Shown here one piece after another: positions 1 through 6,924 of a stretch of DNA of 12,850 bases. The notes under the pieces were generated by a model. It ran no database searches and was not told the origin of the DNA. It saw nothing but the letters and a program-made list of their open reading frames with translations. Source of the DNA: Fimadaptatus sp963928645. GTDB lineage: Bacteria > Bacillota > Clostridia > Christensenellales > Aristaeellaceae. The position numbers and the translations under genes are program-made. The DNA is taken from contig CAWVGT010000126.1 in NCBI GenBank assembly GCA_963928645.1, positions 1 through 12,850 of the forward strand, written 5' to 3'. Within the stretch, counting starts at the first letter, position 1, and each line of letters starts with the position of its first letter.

Positions 1-66
1 GAGGCCGACAGCATGAAGTACAAGCCCGAGATACTCGCGGACAACCGCGTGATCGAGCGCGACTGA
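1..66 (+). CDS. C-terminal end of an unidentified protein
   Basis: Frame 1 is open from the window edge and ends at TGA (64-66), giving a 21-residue tail that ends in ADNRVIERD. The codons are GC-rich and resemble those of the neighbouring genes, and a strong hairpin follows 22 bases after the stop, so a true gene end is likely. The tail is too short to assign to a family. It faces the minus-strand gene at 188-739. Confidence 0.6.
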   Translation, partial: EADSMKYKPEILADNRVIERD

Positions 67-88
67 GCGGCGCAAGGCGCGGGCTGGT

Positions 89-140
89 GGCAAAGCGGGC
101 GTCCGGGGCGGCGACATGGCCGGGGGACGCCCGCTTTGCC
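89..140. terminator. Strong hairpin between convergent genes
   Basis: Positions 89-104 and 125-140 are a perfect 16-bp inverted repeat (GGCAAAGCGGGCGTCC and its complement) around a 20-base loop. It sits between the plus-strand gene ending at 66 and the minus-strand gene ending at 188, where a bidirectional terminator would be expected. Neither side has a clear T-run. The AAAG/CTTT within the stem is the only A/T-rich part, so it may act as a stabilising 3' hairpin rather than a classical intrinsic terminator. Confidence 0.65.
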
Positions 141-187
141 GTGCGCGGCCGGCCTGCCGCGGCCGAATGAGCGGTGCGGGCGGCGCT

Positions 188-739
188 TTACTGCGCGTCC
201 CATACGTCGGGAAAGTGCGCCTGTATGAACCTGCTCATCGCGTGCTGCGGTATGGCTCGCAGCTCATGCGCCTCGATATCCCGGCGCAGCTCCCGCGCGA
301 CGAAGGCCATTTCACGATCGGATATCTCAGCGCGCGTCCGGACGCTAAACCGGCCCGCTTCCGCCTGCGCCATAAAATGCGCGTAGAGGTCGGGTATCTC
401 GGTCACGCGGTCGACATCGACCGGGCTGGCGCAGGTGTAGGCGCAGTTTATCTGCGTGGGCGCGTCTGCGGCTTTCAGGTCTCGGCATTCGTACAGGTAG
501 CCCGTCCTGCCGTTGTACAGGCAATGGAACGCGTCTTCAAAGTACTCGGAATATACCGCGTGCCCGTCGGCGTCAAAGCCGTATGGGTAGTAGCTGAACG
601 GCTTGGGCACCGGCTTTACCGCATAGAGCAGCGCCACCAGCGGATCGGTGGCGAAGTATACATACGGCCTGCCGTGCTCGGACAGAAACGGTTCCAGCCG
701 GTGCAGGCCGCCAATGGGACTGCCGTGATAGAAAGTCAT
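188..739 (-). CDS. Conserved hypothetical protein with YHGS start motif
   Basis: This is a 183-residue protein. I chose the ATG at 739 because a GGAGG lies 8 bases upstream; the in-frame TTG at 754 overlaps that ribosome binding site and adds only five residues. The N-terminus reads MTFYHGS, followed by GLHRLEPF, PYVYFATDPLVALLYAV (about 25-41), PFSYYPYGFD (48-57), GYLYEC (80-85) and QINCAYTC (96-103). From memory, Clostridia and Lachnospiraceae have similar small uncharacterised proteins. The opening HGS, followed by an 'x-FAT-D-x-x-A-L-x-Y' stretch, resembles the start of ADP-ribosyltransferase-fold proteins, but that is inference from a short pattern and I see no confident catalytic glutamate. 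There is no signal peptide or membrane segment, so it is probably cytoplasmic. It stands alone between a hairpin and a repeat block. Confidence 0.85.
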   Translation of the reverse strand: MTFYHGSPIGGLHRLEPFLSEHGRPYVYFATDPLVALLYAVKPVPKPFSYYPYGFDADGHAVYSEYFEDAFHCLYNGRTGYLYECRDLKAADAPTQINCAYTCASPVDVDRVTEIPDLYAHFMAQAEAGRFSVRTRAEISDREMAFVARELRRDIEAHELRAIPQHAMSRFIQAHFPDVWDAQ

Positions 740-849
740 GCGCTGTGCCTCCAATTATGTCGATGTGGAATGCAGGGAGTCGTGCCCACAGGCGTCAGTG
801 TACCCTGAACGGCTGAGCGCACTGCAGCTCGTCCGCCCCTGAGCTCAGG

Positions 850-1060
850 CCGCGCAGCGCCGTGGATGTCAGCGCAAAGACCATATCGCTGCCTGTACCT
901 GTAAACGCGCAGTATAACCAGCGCGGCCTGTCTGCCCTGGCTGCGCACGGGCCGTGATCGCCGCGCAGCGCCGTGGATGCCGGCTAAAGCCCATATCGCC
1001 GTTTGCTCTGTAGACGCGCGGTATAACCAGCCGCAGCCCATCCGCCCAACCTGTGCGTTC
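850..1060. repeat. Tandem ~110-bp repeat, two clear copies
   Basis: Copy 1 begins at 850 and copy 2 at 961 with an identical 19-base start (CCGCGCAGCGCCGTGGATG). Both continue through a CCATATCG block and an ACGCGC block to a shared GTATAACCAG (912-921 and 1021-1030). The spacing is 109-111 bases. Weaker similarity appears to extend on both sides, which suggests eroded extra copies. The block fills most of the 416-base gap between the hypothetical gene (start 739) and lysA (end 1156), where I see no credible gene. Its sequence differs from the two larger arrays further right. Confidence 0.75.
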
Positions 1061-1122
1061 CGGCCGCTCATTGCCGCCGCGGCCGCATTTCACGCGCTCA
1101 TATTCCTGCCTGAATCATAAAC

Positions 1123-1147
1123 GCGGGACGGCCGAACGCCGCCCCGC
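1123..1147 (-). terminator. lysA terminator
   Basis: Read on the minus strand, this is GCGGGGCGGC, the loop GTTCG, then GCCGTCCCGC: a 10-bp stem with one G-U pair. It is preceded by AAAAT and followed by GTTTATGATT. It starts 9 bases after the lysA stop codon. The short T-rich tail makes it a reasonable intrinsic terminator. Confidence 0.75.
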
Positions 1148-1155
1148 ATTTTACA

Positions 1156-2457
1156 TCACAGCCACTCGGGCACCTCGTCCCACTGCGTCAGTTCGTCTAT
1201 GGTCTGGCGGCGCACCATCAGCGCGGCCCGGCCGTCCTTTACCAGCACCACCGCCGGTATCGGCACGCGGTTGTAGTTGCTTGCCATCGCGTAGTGATAC
1301 GCGCCGCAGCTGGTCACGGCGAGTATGTCGCCGCGCGCGGGCGCGGGCAGCGCGACCTCGTCAATGAGCGTATCGGTCTCGCACGAGCGGCCCGATATGC
1401 GCACGGTCTGGGTCGCGGGCTCGTCCATGCGGTTGGCCAGCGCGGCCTCGTACACCGCCTGATACAGCGCCGGGCGCGGGTTGTCGGCCAGCCCGCCGTC
1501 AACCGACACGTACTTGCGTATGCCGGGTATCTGCTTTATCGCGCCCACGGTGTAGAGCATCACGCACGCCTCGGCGGCTATCGAGCGGCCCGGCTCCACG
1601 AACAGCGCCGGCAGCGGGTAGCCGTAGGGCGCCAGCGCCGCCTCGAGCGCGCGCGTCAGGTGCGCGACCGAGTCCGCGGGGCTGACCGGCGCGTCGGCGT
1701 CGGTGTAGTGCACCGAATAGCCCCCGCCCACGTTCAGCTCGGGCAGCACCGCGCCGGTCTCGCGCCGCAGCGCGTCCATGAGCCCGGCCGCGCGCGCGCA
1801 CGCCTTGTCGAACGCGTCCATGTTGAATATCTGGCTGCCCAGGTGCATGTGCACGCCGCGCAGCTCCAGCGTCGGCTCGGCCAGTATCGCCTTGAGCGCG
1901 TCCAGCGCCTCGTCAAAGCCCACGCCGAACTTCGAATCCACGCGCGCGGTCTGTATATACGAATGCGTGTGCGCGTCCACGCCCGGGTTCACGCGCAGGA
2001 ACACCTTCTGACGCCTGCCGGAAGCGCGGCTGAATTCGGCCATGCGCGCTATCTCCTCGGCGCTGTCCAGCGCCACGCGGCCCACGCCCATGTCCAGCGC
2101 GGCCTGCAGCTCGGCGTCGGTCTTGTTGCTGCCGTGCAGTATTATGCGCCCGGCCGGGAAGTTGGCCTTCCTTGCCACGTGCAGCTCGCCCAGGCTCACG
2201 CAGTCCAGCCACATGCCGCACCTGTCCATGAGTTTGGCCATGGCGGTGGTCAAAAACGCCTTGCCGGCATACGCGGCCGCGCCGCCGGGGGCGTACTGCG
2301 CCAGCGCCTGCGTGAAGCCTGCGCAGCGCGATACGATATAGTCCTCGTCATATACGTACAGCGGCGTGCCGAACTGGCGCGCCAGCTCGACCGCATCGCA
2401 GCCGCCTATCATCAGGTGGCCCTCCGCGCTTACTTTCAAGCCGTCTCTCAGATACAT
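1156..2457 (-). CDS. lysA: Diaminopimelate decarboxylase
   Basis: LysA is a PLP-dependent enzyme that decarboxylates meso-diaminopimelate to L-lysine, the last step of lysine synthesis, in the cytoplasm. The 433-residue length fits the family. An N-terminal alanine-racemase-like TIM barrel carries the PLP lysine in YAGKAF (K66), HMHLGSQ (203-209), the phosphate-binding GGG (244-246) and EPGRS (289-293). A C-terminal beta-barrel domain carries the catalytic-site SCE (358-360) and CGAYHYAMASNYN (384-396). The start ATG at 2457 is preceded by a weak AGGCGA site, but MYLRDG is a typical LysA beginning. The gene appears monocistronic: it has its own promoter (2500-2527) and terminator (1123-1147). 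No lysine riboswitch fits the roughly 36-base leader. Assignment is secure. Confidence 0.97.
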   Translation of the reverse strand: MYLRDGLKVSAEGHLMIGGCDAVELARQFGTPLYVYDEDYIVSRCAGFTQALAQYAPGGAAAYAGKAFLTTAMAKLMDRCGMWLDCVSLGELHVARKANFPAGRIILHGSNKTDAELQAALDMGVGRVALDSAEEIARMAEFSRASGRRQKVFLRVNPGVDAHTHSYIQTARVDSKFGVGFDEALDALKAILAEPTLELRGVHMHLGSQIFNMDAFDKACARAAGLMDALRRETGAVLPELNVGGGYSVHYTDADAPVSPADSVAHLTRALEAALAPYGYPLPALFVEPGRSIAAEACVMLYTVGAIKQIPGIRKYVSVDGGLADNPRPALYQAVYEAALANRMDEPATQTVRISGRSCETDTLIDEVALPAPARGDILAVTSCGAYHYAMASNYNRVPIPAVVLVKDGRAALMVRRQTIDELTQWDEVPEWL

Positions 2458-2499
2458 AAATATTCGCCTGCTTCCGTAAATATACAGTCATACAATAAC

Positions 2500-2527
2500 A
2501 TTATACCGTAATCCGCAAATTTTGCAA
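2500..2527 (-). promoter_or_regulatory. lysA promoter
   Basis: On the minus strand, TTGCAA (2527-2522), a 16-base spacer and a perfect TATAAT (2505-2500) lie just upstream of lysA. The surrounding DNA is clearly more AT-rich than the rest of the window. Transcription would start near 2493 and leave a leader of about 36 bases, too short for a known lysine riboswitch. Confidence 0.75.
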
Positions 2528-2566
2528 ATATGTGCGGCGCACTATTTACGTACAATCTACATTAGC

Positions 2567-2605
2567 TCTGGCAGGCGGCGCGGCGGGCGAAAGCCGCCCG
2601 CCAGA
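2567..2605. other. GC-rich hairpin upstream of the lysA promoter
   Basis: TCTGGC-A-GGCGGC (2567-2579) pairs with GCCGCC-C-GCCAGA (2593-2605), twelve pairs with one A/C mismatch. It lies between the 222-bp array and the lysA promoter. It may stop transcription arriving from the carboxypeptidase gene, but it has no T-run on either strand, so a terminator role is only inferred. Confidence 0.45.
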
Positions 2606-2898
2606 CCGCAGACAGGTGGGTGAATCATCGCGGATGTGCCGGCGCGGCGCCGTGCGTACGATTAGCTGTCGGCATGCGGCGCATCCTGCGCACCATCAGG
2701 CCGCGACGGGCGTCAGTCTAATGCCAAAGCGTGCCACACACAGTCTGTTTGGCCAAACATGCAACTGCAACCAGCAAAATATACCAGTCAAAGCAAAACG
2801 CTGCTAATATCAAACCGTTTTTGCAGCATCGCCCATATGTCGTTTCATAACTGCTTGGAGTAAGACCTGCCGTCCAGTCGCCGGGCTTTGCCAACGGC

Positions 2899-2938
2899 CT
2901 GACGCCCCGCGCAACCGTCAAACCGCGCGGGGCGTCAG
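2899..2938. repeat. Junction hairpin, 222-bp array, units 1/2
   Basis: CTGACGCCCCGCGC (2899-2912) and its exact complement (2925-2938) form a perfect 14-bp stem around the 12-base loop AACCGTCAAACC. There is no T-run after it on either strand. Confidence 0.85.
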
Positions 2939-3125
2939 CCAAATGCGAAAGCATGCCGCAAACTGTTTGCTTGGCCAAACATGCAACAGCAACCAGCAGA
3001 ACATGTCAATCAAAGCAAAATACCGCTTATATCAAACTGGTTTTGCAGCATCGCCCATATGTTGTTACATAACTACTTGGAGTAAGACCTGCCGTCCAGC
3101 TGCCAGGCTTTGCTAACAGTCTAGC

Positions 3126-3155
3126 GCCCGCGCAGTTATCAAGCTGCGCGCGGGC
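3126..3155. repeat. Junction hairpin, 222-bp array, units 2/3
   Basis: GCCCGCGCAG (3126-3135) pairs with CTGCGC and GGGC (3144-3149 and 3152-3155), ten pairs with a two-base bulge. If the inner AG/CT pairs are opened, the loop is again 12 bases. The sequence differs from the other junctions but the pairing is kept. Confidence 0.75.
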
Positions 3156-3342
3156 ATCTGCCTAATGCCAAAGCATGCCGCACACTGTCTACTCGATCAA
3201 ACATGCAACAGCAACCAACAGAACATGCAGCTCAAGGCAAAACGCTGCTAATATCAAACCGTTTTTGCAGCATCGCCCATATGTCGTTTCATAACTGCTT
3301 GGAGTAAGACCTGCCGCCAAGTCGCCGGGCTTTGTCAACGGC

Positions 3343-3381
3343 CTGACGCCCGCGCAACCGTCAAACCGCGCAGGGCGTCAG
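3343..3381. repeat. Junction hairpin, 222-bp array, units 3/4
   Basis: CTGACGCCCGCGC (3343-3355) pairs with GCGCAGGGCGTCAG (3368-3381), thirteen pairs with one bulged A. The 12-base loop AACCGTCAAACC is identical to that of the unit 1/2 junction. Confidence 0.8.
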
Positions 3382-3393
3382 CCTAATGCGAAA

Positions 3394-3493
3394 GCATGCC
3401 GCAAACTGTTTGCTTGGCCAAACATGCAACAGCAACCAGCACTGCATGCCGCACACTGTCTGCCAGACTAAACATGCAACAGCAACCAGCAGA
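3394..3493. repeat. Nested 50-bp duplication in the last 222-bp unit
   Basis: The stretch starting GCATGCCGCA at 3394 is repeated from 3444, a spacing of exactly 50 bases. Both copies end in AACATGCAACAGCAACCAGC. This explains why the last unit is about 50 bases longer than the other three. Confidence 0.8.
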
Positions 3494-3666
3494 ACATGCC
3501 GCTCAAAGCAAAACGCCGCCAAGATCAAACCGGTTTTGCAGCATCGCCAATATGTCGTTCCATAACTGTTTGCAGTAACACCGGCCATCCAGCCGTCAAC
3601 CTTTGCCAACAGTCCACCGCCCCACGCAACCGCCAATCCGCGAGGACACGCACGCGCTGCAGCGCG

Positions 3667-4881
3667 CTACCTGTACAGCCACAGCCGCACCACGCGCATC
3701 AGCCCCTCGCTCAGCCCGCGCGTGCGCACGTCCTGCGCCACGACCGCGTCGATCTCGCGCAGCACCCGCTCGCCCAGCATCACCCGCACGCTGCCCACGC
3801 GCTGGCCGGCGGACAGCGGCGCGTGCAGCTCGTCGGGCAGCGTGCGCTCCAGGCGCAGGTTGGACGCGCTGCCGCGCTCCATCAGCGTCACGCAGTCGCC
3901 GTCCAGCACTATGTCGACGGTCTCCGGGTCGCCGCCTATGACCGGGAACGCCTGCTCGACTATGTCGCCCGCGCGCGCGGCGGTGTACATCTCGTAGTTG
4001 GCAAAGCCGTGGTCCAGCAGCGCCTCGGCGTCGTCAAAGCGCGCGCTCGAGCTGCCCGCGCCCAGCACCACCGCTATCAGCCGCATGCCGCCGCGCTGCG
4101 CGGTCGCGCTCATGCAGTAGCCCGCCTCGTTGGTCGAGCCGGTCTTGAGCCCGTCGCAGCCGTCGTACAGCCGCGTCAGCCGGTTGGTGTTGGTCAGCTG
4201 CGTAATGCGCCCGCTGGGATGCTCCAGCTCGTACAGCCAGGTCGTCGAGTAGTCGAAGTACTCCTCGTGCGTTAGCACCTCGCGCGAGAGCGTGGCAATG
4301 TCGCGGGCGGTGGTGTAGTGGCCCTCGGCGGGCAGGCCGGTGGTGTTGACAAAGTAGGTGTCGCTCATGCCCAGCTCGGCGGCGCGCTCGTTCATGCGCG
4401 CGACCATGGCCTCCTCGGAGCCGTATAGATATTCACTCAATGCGACCGTGGAGTCGTTGGCGCTGCCCACTATGATCGACTTGAGCAGCACCTCGAAGTC
4501 GTAGACCGAGCCGGCGTCCAGCAGCGCCTGCGAGCCGCCCATGCTCTCGGCGCGGCGGCTTACGGTGACCTGGTCGTCAAGCGCGCAGCGGCCGGTGTCC
4601 AGCGCCTCGAATATCAGCAGCAGCGGCATCAGCTTGGTCACGCTGGCCACCGGGCGGCGCACGTCGGCGTCCTTCTGGTATATCACGCGCCCGGTCGACG
4701 CCTCCATAAGCAGCGCGCTGCCGCTGGCTATGTCAAACGGCACCGAGCTCTCCAGCGGCAGGCTCTCGCCGGACTCGTCGCTGGCGCGCGCGCTCAGCGT
4801 CAGCGCGTTGGCCAGGACCAGCCCCAGCATCGCCGCGCCCATGAGCGCGCACAGCACAGGCATTATCCTCTTTGACATCAT
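3667..4881 (-). CDS. D-alanyl-D-alanine carboxypeptidase (PBP5-type, peptidase S11)
   Basis: This is a low-molecular-weight penicillin-binding protein that removes the terminal D-Ala from peptidoglycan stem peptides outside the membrane. The 404-residue product begins with a basic MMSKR and a hydrophobic signal segment (about 6-30). The three serine-acylase motifs are present and in order: SVTK (80-83, nucleophile S80), SAN (140-142) and KTG (246-248). A C-terminal PBP5-type beta domain covers about 300-385. The final LSEGLMRVVRLWLYR is an amphipathic stretch suited to membrane association, as in PBP5/DacF. GGAGG lies 4 bases before the first ATG and 7 before the second (4878), so translation may start at the second. 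It probably has its own transcript, divergent from the gene at 5145. DacA/DacB/DacF naming cannot be settled here. Confidence 0.95.
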   Translation of the reverse strand: MMSKRIMPVLCALMGAAMLGLVLANALTLSARASDESGESLPLESSVPFDIASGSALLMEASTGRVIYQKDADVRRPVASVTKLMPLLLIFEALDTGRCALDDQVTVSRRAESMGGSQALLDAGSVYDFEVLLKSIIVGSANDSTVALSEYLYGSEEAMVARMNERAAELGMSDTYFVNTTGLPAEGHYTTARDIATLSREVLTHEEYFDYSTTWLYELEHPSGRITQLTNTNRLTRLYDGCDGLKTGSTNEAGYCMSATAQRGGMRLIAVVLGAGSSSARFDDAEALLDHGFANYEMYTAARAGDIVEQAFPVIGGDPETVDIVLDGDCVTLMERGSASNLRLERTLPDELHAPLSAGQRVGSVRVMLGERVLREIDAVVAQDVRTRGLSEGLMRVVRLWLYR

Positions 4882-4909
4882 GACTCCTCCCGCAAAATAA
4901 GCTTACTGT

Positions 4910-4915
4910 ATTGTA
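4910..4915 (-). promoter_or_regulatory. Possible -10 box for the carboxypeptidase gene
   Basis: On the minus strand TACAAT lies 29 bases before the start codon, in the divergent intergenic region. I see no convincing -35 hexamer at 16-18 bases upstream, so this is tentative. Confidence 0.3.
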
Positions 4916-5064
4916 CAGCGCGTCCACGCCCGCTATGACACGCGCGGGCCAAATTCGCGCCCGCGAGCGCCGCGCGCAGGTCGCGGGGCCGCATGCCGCG
5001 CGCGTTCGGCATCGCACTGGGACGGCAGGTTGCGATTTTTGTATCGCGTTGGGCGCTGGCGGGA

Positions 5065-5093
5065 TTGCGGCGCGGCGCGGGGGATGTCATAAT
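5065..5093 (+). promoter_or_regulatory. Promoter of the URO-D-like gene
   Basis: TTGCGG (5065-5070), a 17-base spacer and CATAAT (5088-5093) run into an A-rich stretch. This leaves a leader of roughly 45 bases before the ATG at 5145. The -35 is a partial match. Together with the minus-strand start at 4881 it makes 4882-5144 a divergent promoter region. Confidence 0.5.
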
Positions 5094-5144
5094 ATAAAAA
5101 AAACGCGGGCGGCGCGCGGCGCGGCCCGGATGGGAGGATCAGCA

Positions 5145-6215
5145 ATGGAGTTTGAGCTCAAGCCCGATTACGAGCACACGCGCGCGCGGTTCGAGGCGTT
5201 CTGGCAGCGCGAGATAGTGGACCGGCCGCCGGTGAGCATAGCGCTGCCCCGGCCCGGCGCGGCGGCGCTGCCCGAGAGGCAGTATGCCACGCATCGCGAG
5301 CGCTGGCTGGACATAGACCGGCGCGTGGACGAGCTCGACGCGCAGCTGTCCGCGACCGAATACCTGTACGACTCGCTGCCGATAGCGTTCCCGAACCTGG
5401 GCCCGGAGATATTCTCGGCGTGGTGCGGCTGCGGGTACGAGTACGGCGAGAGCACGACCTGGAGCACGCCCGCGATTGAGGATTGGGAGCGCGACTTCGA
5501 CTCGACCCGGCTCGACGTCAGCCATCCGCTGTTCCAGCTGATGATAGAGTTCACTCAAAAGCTGCTGGAGCGCGGCCGGGGCCGGTTCATAGTGGGCCTG
5601 ACCGACCTGCACCCGGGCGGCGACCACGTGGCGGCGCTGCGCGATCCGCAGAACCTGGCCATGGATCTGATCGACAATCCGGACTGGGTGCGCCGGGCGC
5701 TGGCGCGCTCTATGCCGGAGTACTACGCGGCGTACGGCGTGTTCTACCGCATGCTGCGCGAGGCGGGTATGCCGATTACGTCCTGGACGCCGATAATACA
5801 CGACGGCACGTTCTACATACCGTCCAACGACTTCTCGTGCATGGTCAGCAAGCGCATGTTCGACGACTTCTTCCTGCCGGGCATAGCGCAGGAGTGCGAG
5901 TTCTACGAGCGCTCGATCTACCATCTGGACGGGCCGGGCGCGCTGAGGCACCTGGACTCGCTGCTGGAGATACCCGGGCTGGACGCGGTGCAGTGGGTGT
6001 GCGGCGCGGGCAACGAGGGCTATGCGCGCTGGGTGGAGGTATACCAGCGCATACAGCGCGCCGGCAAGGGCATACAGCTGATGTGCGACGTGAGCGAGCT
6101 GGACCTGGTATTCGAGACGCTGCGGCCCGAGGGCGTGTGGTTCTCGTCGATAAGCGGCGTGCGCGACCGCGAGACCGCCGATATGGTCGTTCGGCGGATC
6201 AGCCGCTGGAGGTGA
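5145..6215 (+). CDS. Uroporphyrinogen decarboxylase (URO-D) superfamily protein
   Basis: This is a 356-residue protein, the usual size of the URO-D/MtaA superfamily, which includes haem-pathway decarboxylases and zinc-dependent methyl-corrinoid:CoM-type methyltransferases. The ATG at 5145 follows GGGAGG by 7 bases; the open frame further upstream is only GC-rich read-through. Features seen: an aromatic N-terminal section (FEAFWQREIVDRPPVSIALP), GLTDLHPGGDHVAALRDP (151-168), SWTPIIHDGTFYIPSNDFSCMVS (213-235), YHLDGPGALRHL (259-270), and a C-terminal GVWFSS barrel strand. The Asn/Asp-rich 225-235 section followed by a 'fxxPxI' stretch (244-248) is typical of URO-D-like proteins. At the usual HxCG zinc-ligand position this protein has HLDG, so it is probably not a classical zinc methyltransferase. 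No corrinoid protein or haem gene is adjacent, and the substrate is unknown. Confidence 0.85.
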   Translation: MEFELKPDYEHTRARFEAFWQREIVDRPPVSIALPRPGAAALPERQYATHRERWLDIDRRVDELDAQLSATEYLYDSLPIAFPNLGPEIFSAWCGCGYEYGESTTWSTPAIEDWERDFDSTRLDVSHPLFQLMIEFTQKLLERGRGRFIVGLTDLHPGGDHVAALRDPQNLAMDLIDNPDWVRRALARSMPEYYAAYGVFYRMLREAGMPITSWTPIIHDGTFYIPSNDFSCMVSKRMFDDFFLPGIAQECEFYERSIYHLDGPGALRHLDSLLEIPGLDAVQWVCGAGNEGYARWVEVYQRIQRAGKGIQLMCDVSELDLVFETLRPEGVWFSSISGVRDRETADMVVRRISRWR

Positions 6216-6367
6216 GGTTGTGCGGGCAGGGCTTGCGGGGGGATTGGCGCAGCGGGGGCACGCGCGGTGCATTGGCGCAACCGCCCGCGGGCCTTACAGA
6301 CCGCGTAGCGCGGCTCACCCCATGGCTGCGAGCGCATCCTGACGGCACCGACAGCGCATAAGTATGC

Positions 6368-6399
6368 GCCCGCGCGGTTAAGCAACTAGCCGCGCGGGC
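6368..6399. repeat. Hairpin of 173-bp unit 1
   Basis: GCCCGCGCGG (6368-6377) and its exact complement (6390-6399) enclose the 12-base loop TTAAGCAACTAG. AAGT/ACTT just outside can extend the stem after a bulge. Confidence 0.85.
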
Positions 6400-6534
6400 A
6401 CTTGCGCTTGAGGGTGATTCGAGTTGTTGTTCATTTAGCATGGCGGTTCAACCTGCCGACGAATCGCCCCGGGCTGCGCAGCACGGTTTATCCCATGGCA
6501 ATGAGTGGACGTTGGCAGCACCGACAGCGCAAAA

Positions 6535-6578
6535 GCAAGCGCCCGCGCGGTTAAGCAACTATCCGCGCGGGCGCTTGT
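6535..6578. repeat. Hairpin of 173-bp unit 2
   Basis: This is a 16-bp stem from 6535-6550 with 6563-6578. It is fully paired except for one G-T pair at the base, around the 12-base loop TTAAGCAACTAT. AA/TT and C/G pairs outside a 2x2 mismatch can lengthen it further. Confidence 0.85.
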
Positions 6579-6713
6579 GCTTGAGGGTGATTCGAGTTGG
6601 TGTTCATTTAGCAAAGCGACTAAACCTGCCGACAAATCGCCCCGGACTGCGCAGCACGGTTTATCCTATGGCAATGAGTGGACGTTGGCAGCACCGACAG
6701 CGCAAAAGCAAGC

Positions 6714-6745
6714 GCCTGCGCGGTTAAGCAACTAGCTGAGCGGGC
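6714..6745. repeat. Hairpin of 173-bp unit 3 (diverged)
   Basis: GCCTGCGCGG (6714-6723) faces CTGAGCGGGC (6736-6745) across the loop TTAAGCAACTAG. Nine of ten positions can pair, two of them only as G-U in a plus-strand RNA, with one G/A mismatch. Confidence 0.7.
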
Positions 6746-6880
6746 ACTTGTACTTGCCGTTGGTTTGAGTAGCGTTCATTCGGAGTAGGGAGTCCAGCTT
6801 ATCGGCAAAGCTCCCCATGCTGTGCAACATGCCTCGACGTATTGCAGCGAGCGCACCCAGACATCACCATCAGCGCATAA

Positions 6881-6924
6881 GCACACGCCCGCGCGGCCAA
6901 TCAGCTAGCCGCGCGGGCGTGTGC
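6881..6924. repeat. Hairpin of 173-bp unit 4
   Basis: This is a perfect 16-bp stem, GCACACGCCCGCGCGG (6881-6896) with 6909-6924, around the 12-base loop CCAATCAGCTAG. An outer helix ATCACC (6863-6868) with GGTGAT (6932-6937) can close around it. It lies 175 bases after the EamA stop and could also stop minus-strand transcription, though no T-run follows. Confidence 0.85.

Larger units (their letters stand above)
2680..3650. repeat. Array of four ~222-bp tandem repeats with hairpins
   Basis: The ATGCsAAAGC landmark falls at 2721, 2943, 3165 and 3386, spacings of 222, 222 and 221. The block around GCATCGCCCATATG falls at 2834, 3056, 3278 and, after a nested duplication, 3549. Each unit contains a palindromic GTTTGGCCAAAC-type stretch, a GCAAAAC...GTTTTGC inverted repeat (for example 2793-2800 with 2816-2824), a conserved TGGAGTAAGACCTGCCG, and a GC-rich hairpin at the unit junction. 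Degenerate junction hairpins at about 2680-2715 and 3615-3650 mark the edges. The array fills the gap between the carboxypeptidase stop and the lysA promoter. No frame stays open through all units, so I treat it as non-coding. Confidence 0.9.

Noticed and set aside
1294..2511. Long plus-strand open frame opposite lysA
   Set aside because: It is the complementary shadow of a clear LysA frame, Arg/His/Val-rich, as expected from GC-rich third positions.
2718..2978. Open frame on the minus strand within the 222-bp array encoding a Cys-rich, hydrophobic peptide, with a similar frame at 3361-3636
   Set aside because: 222 is a multiple of three, so the frame is shared between units, but unit 2 has a TAA and unit 3 a TAG in it, and neither frame has a ribosome binding site. 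The likeness follows from the DNA repeat.
6368..6399. GTTAAGC in the hairpin loops resembles the integron core site GTTRRRY
   Set aside because: In attC sites the core motifs form the outer ends of the structure. Here the match lies in the loop, no matching inverse core exists at the stem base, and no cassettes or integrase are present.
6590..6600. GATTCGAGTT resembles a tRNA T-loop
   Set aside because: No flanking T-stem, acceptor stem or anticodon arm can be formed around it.
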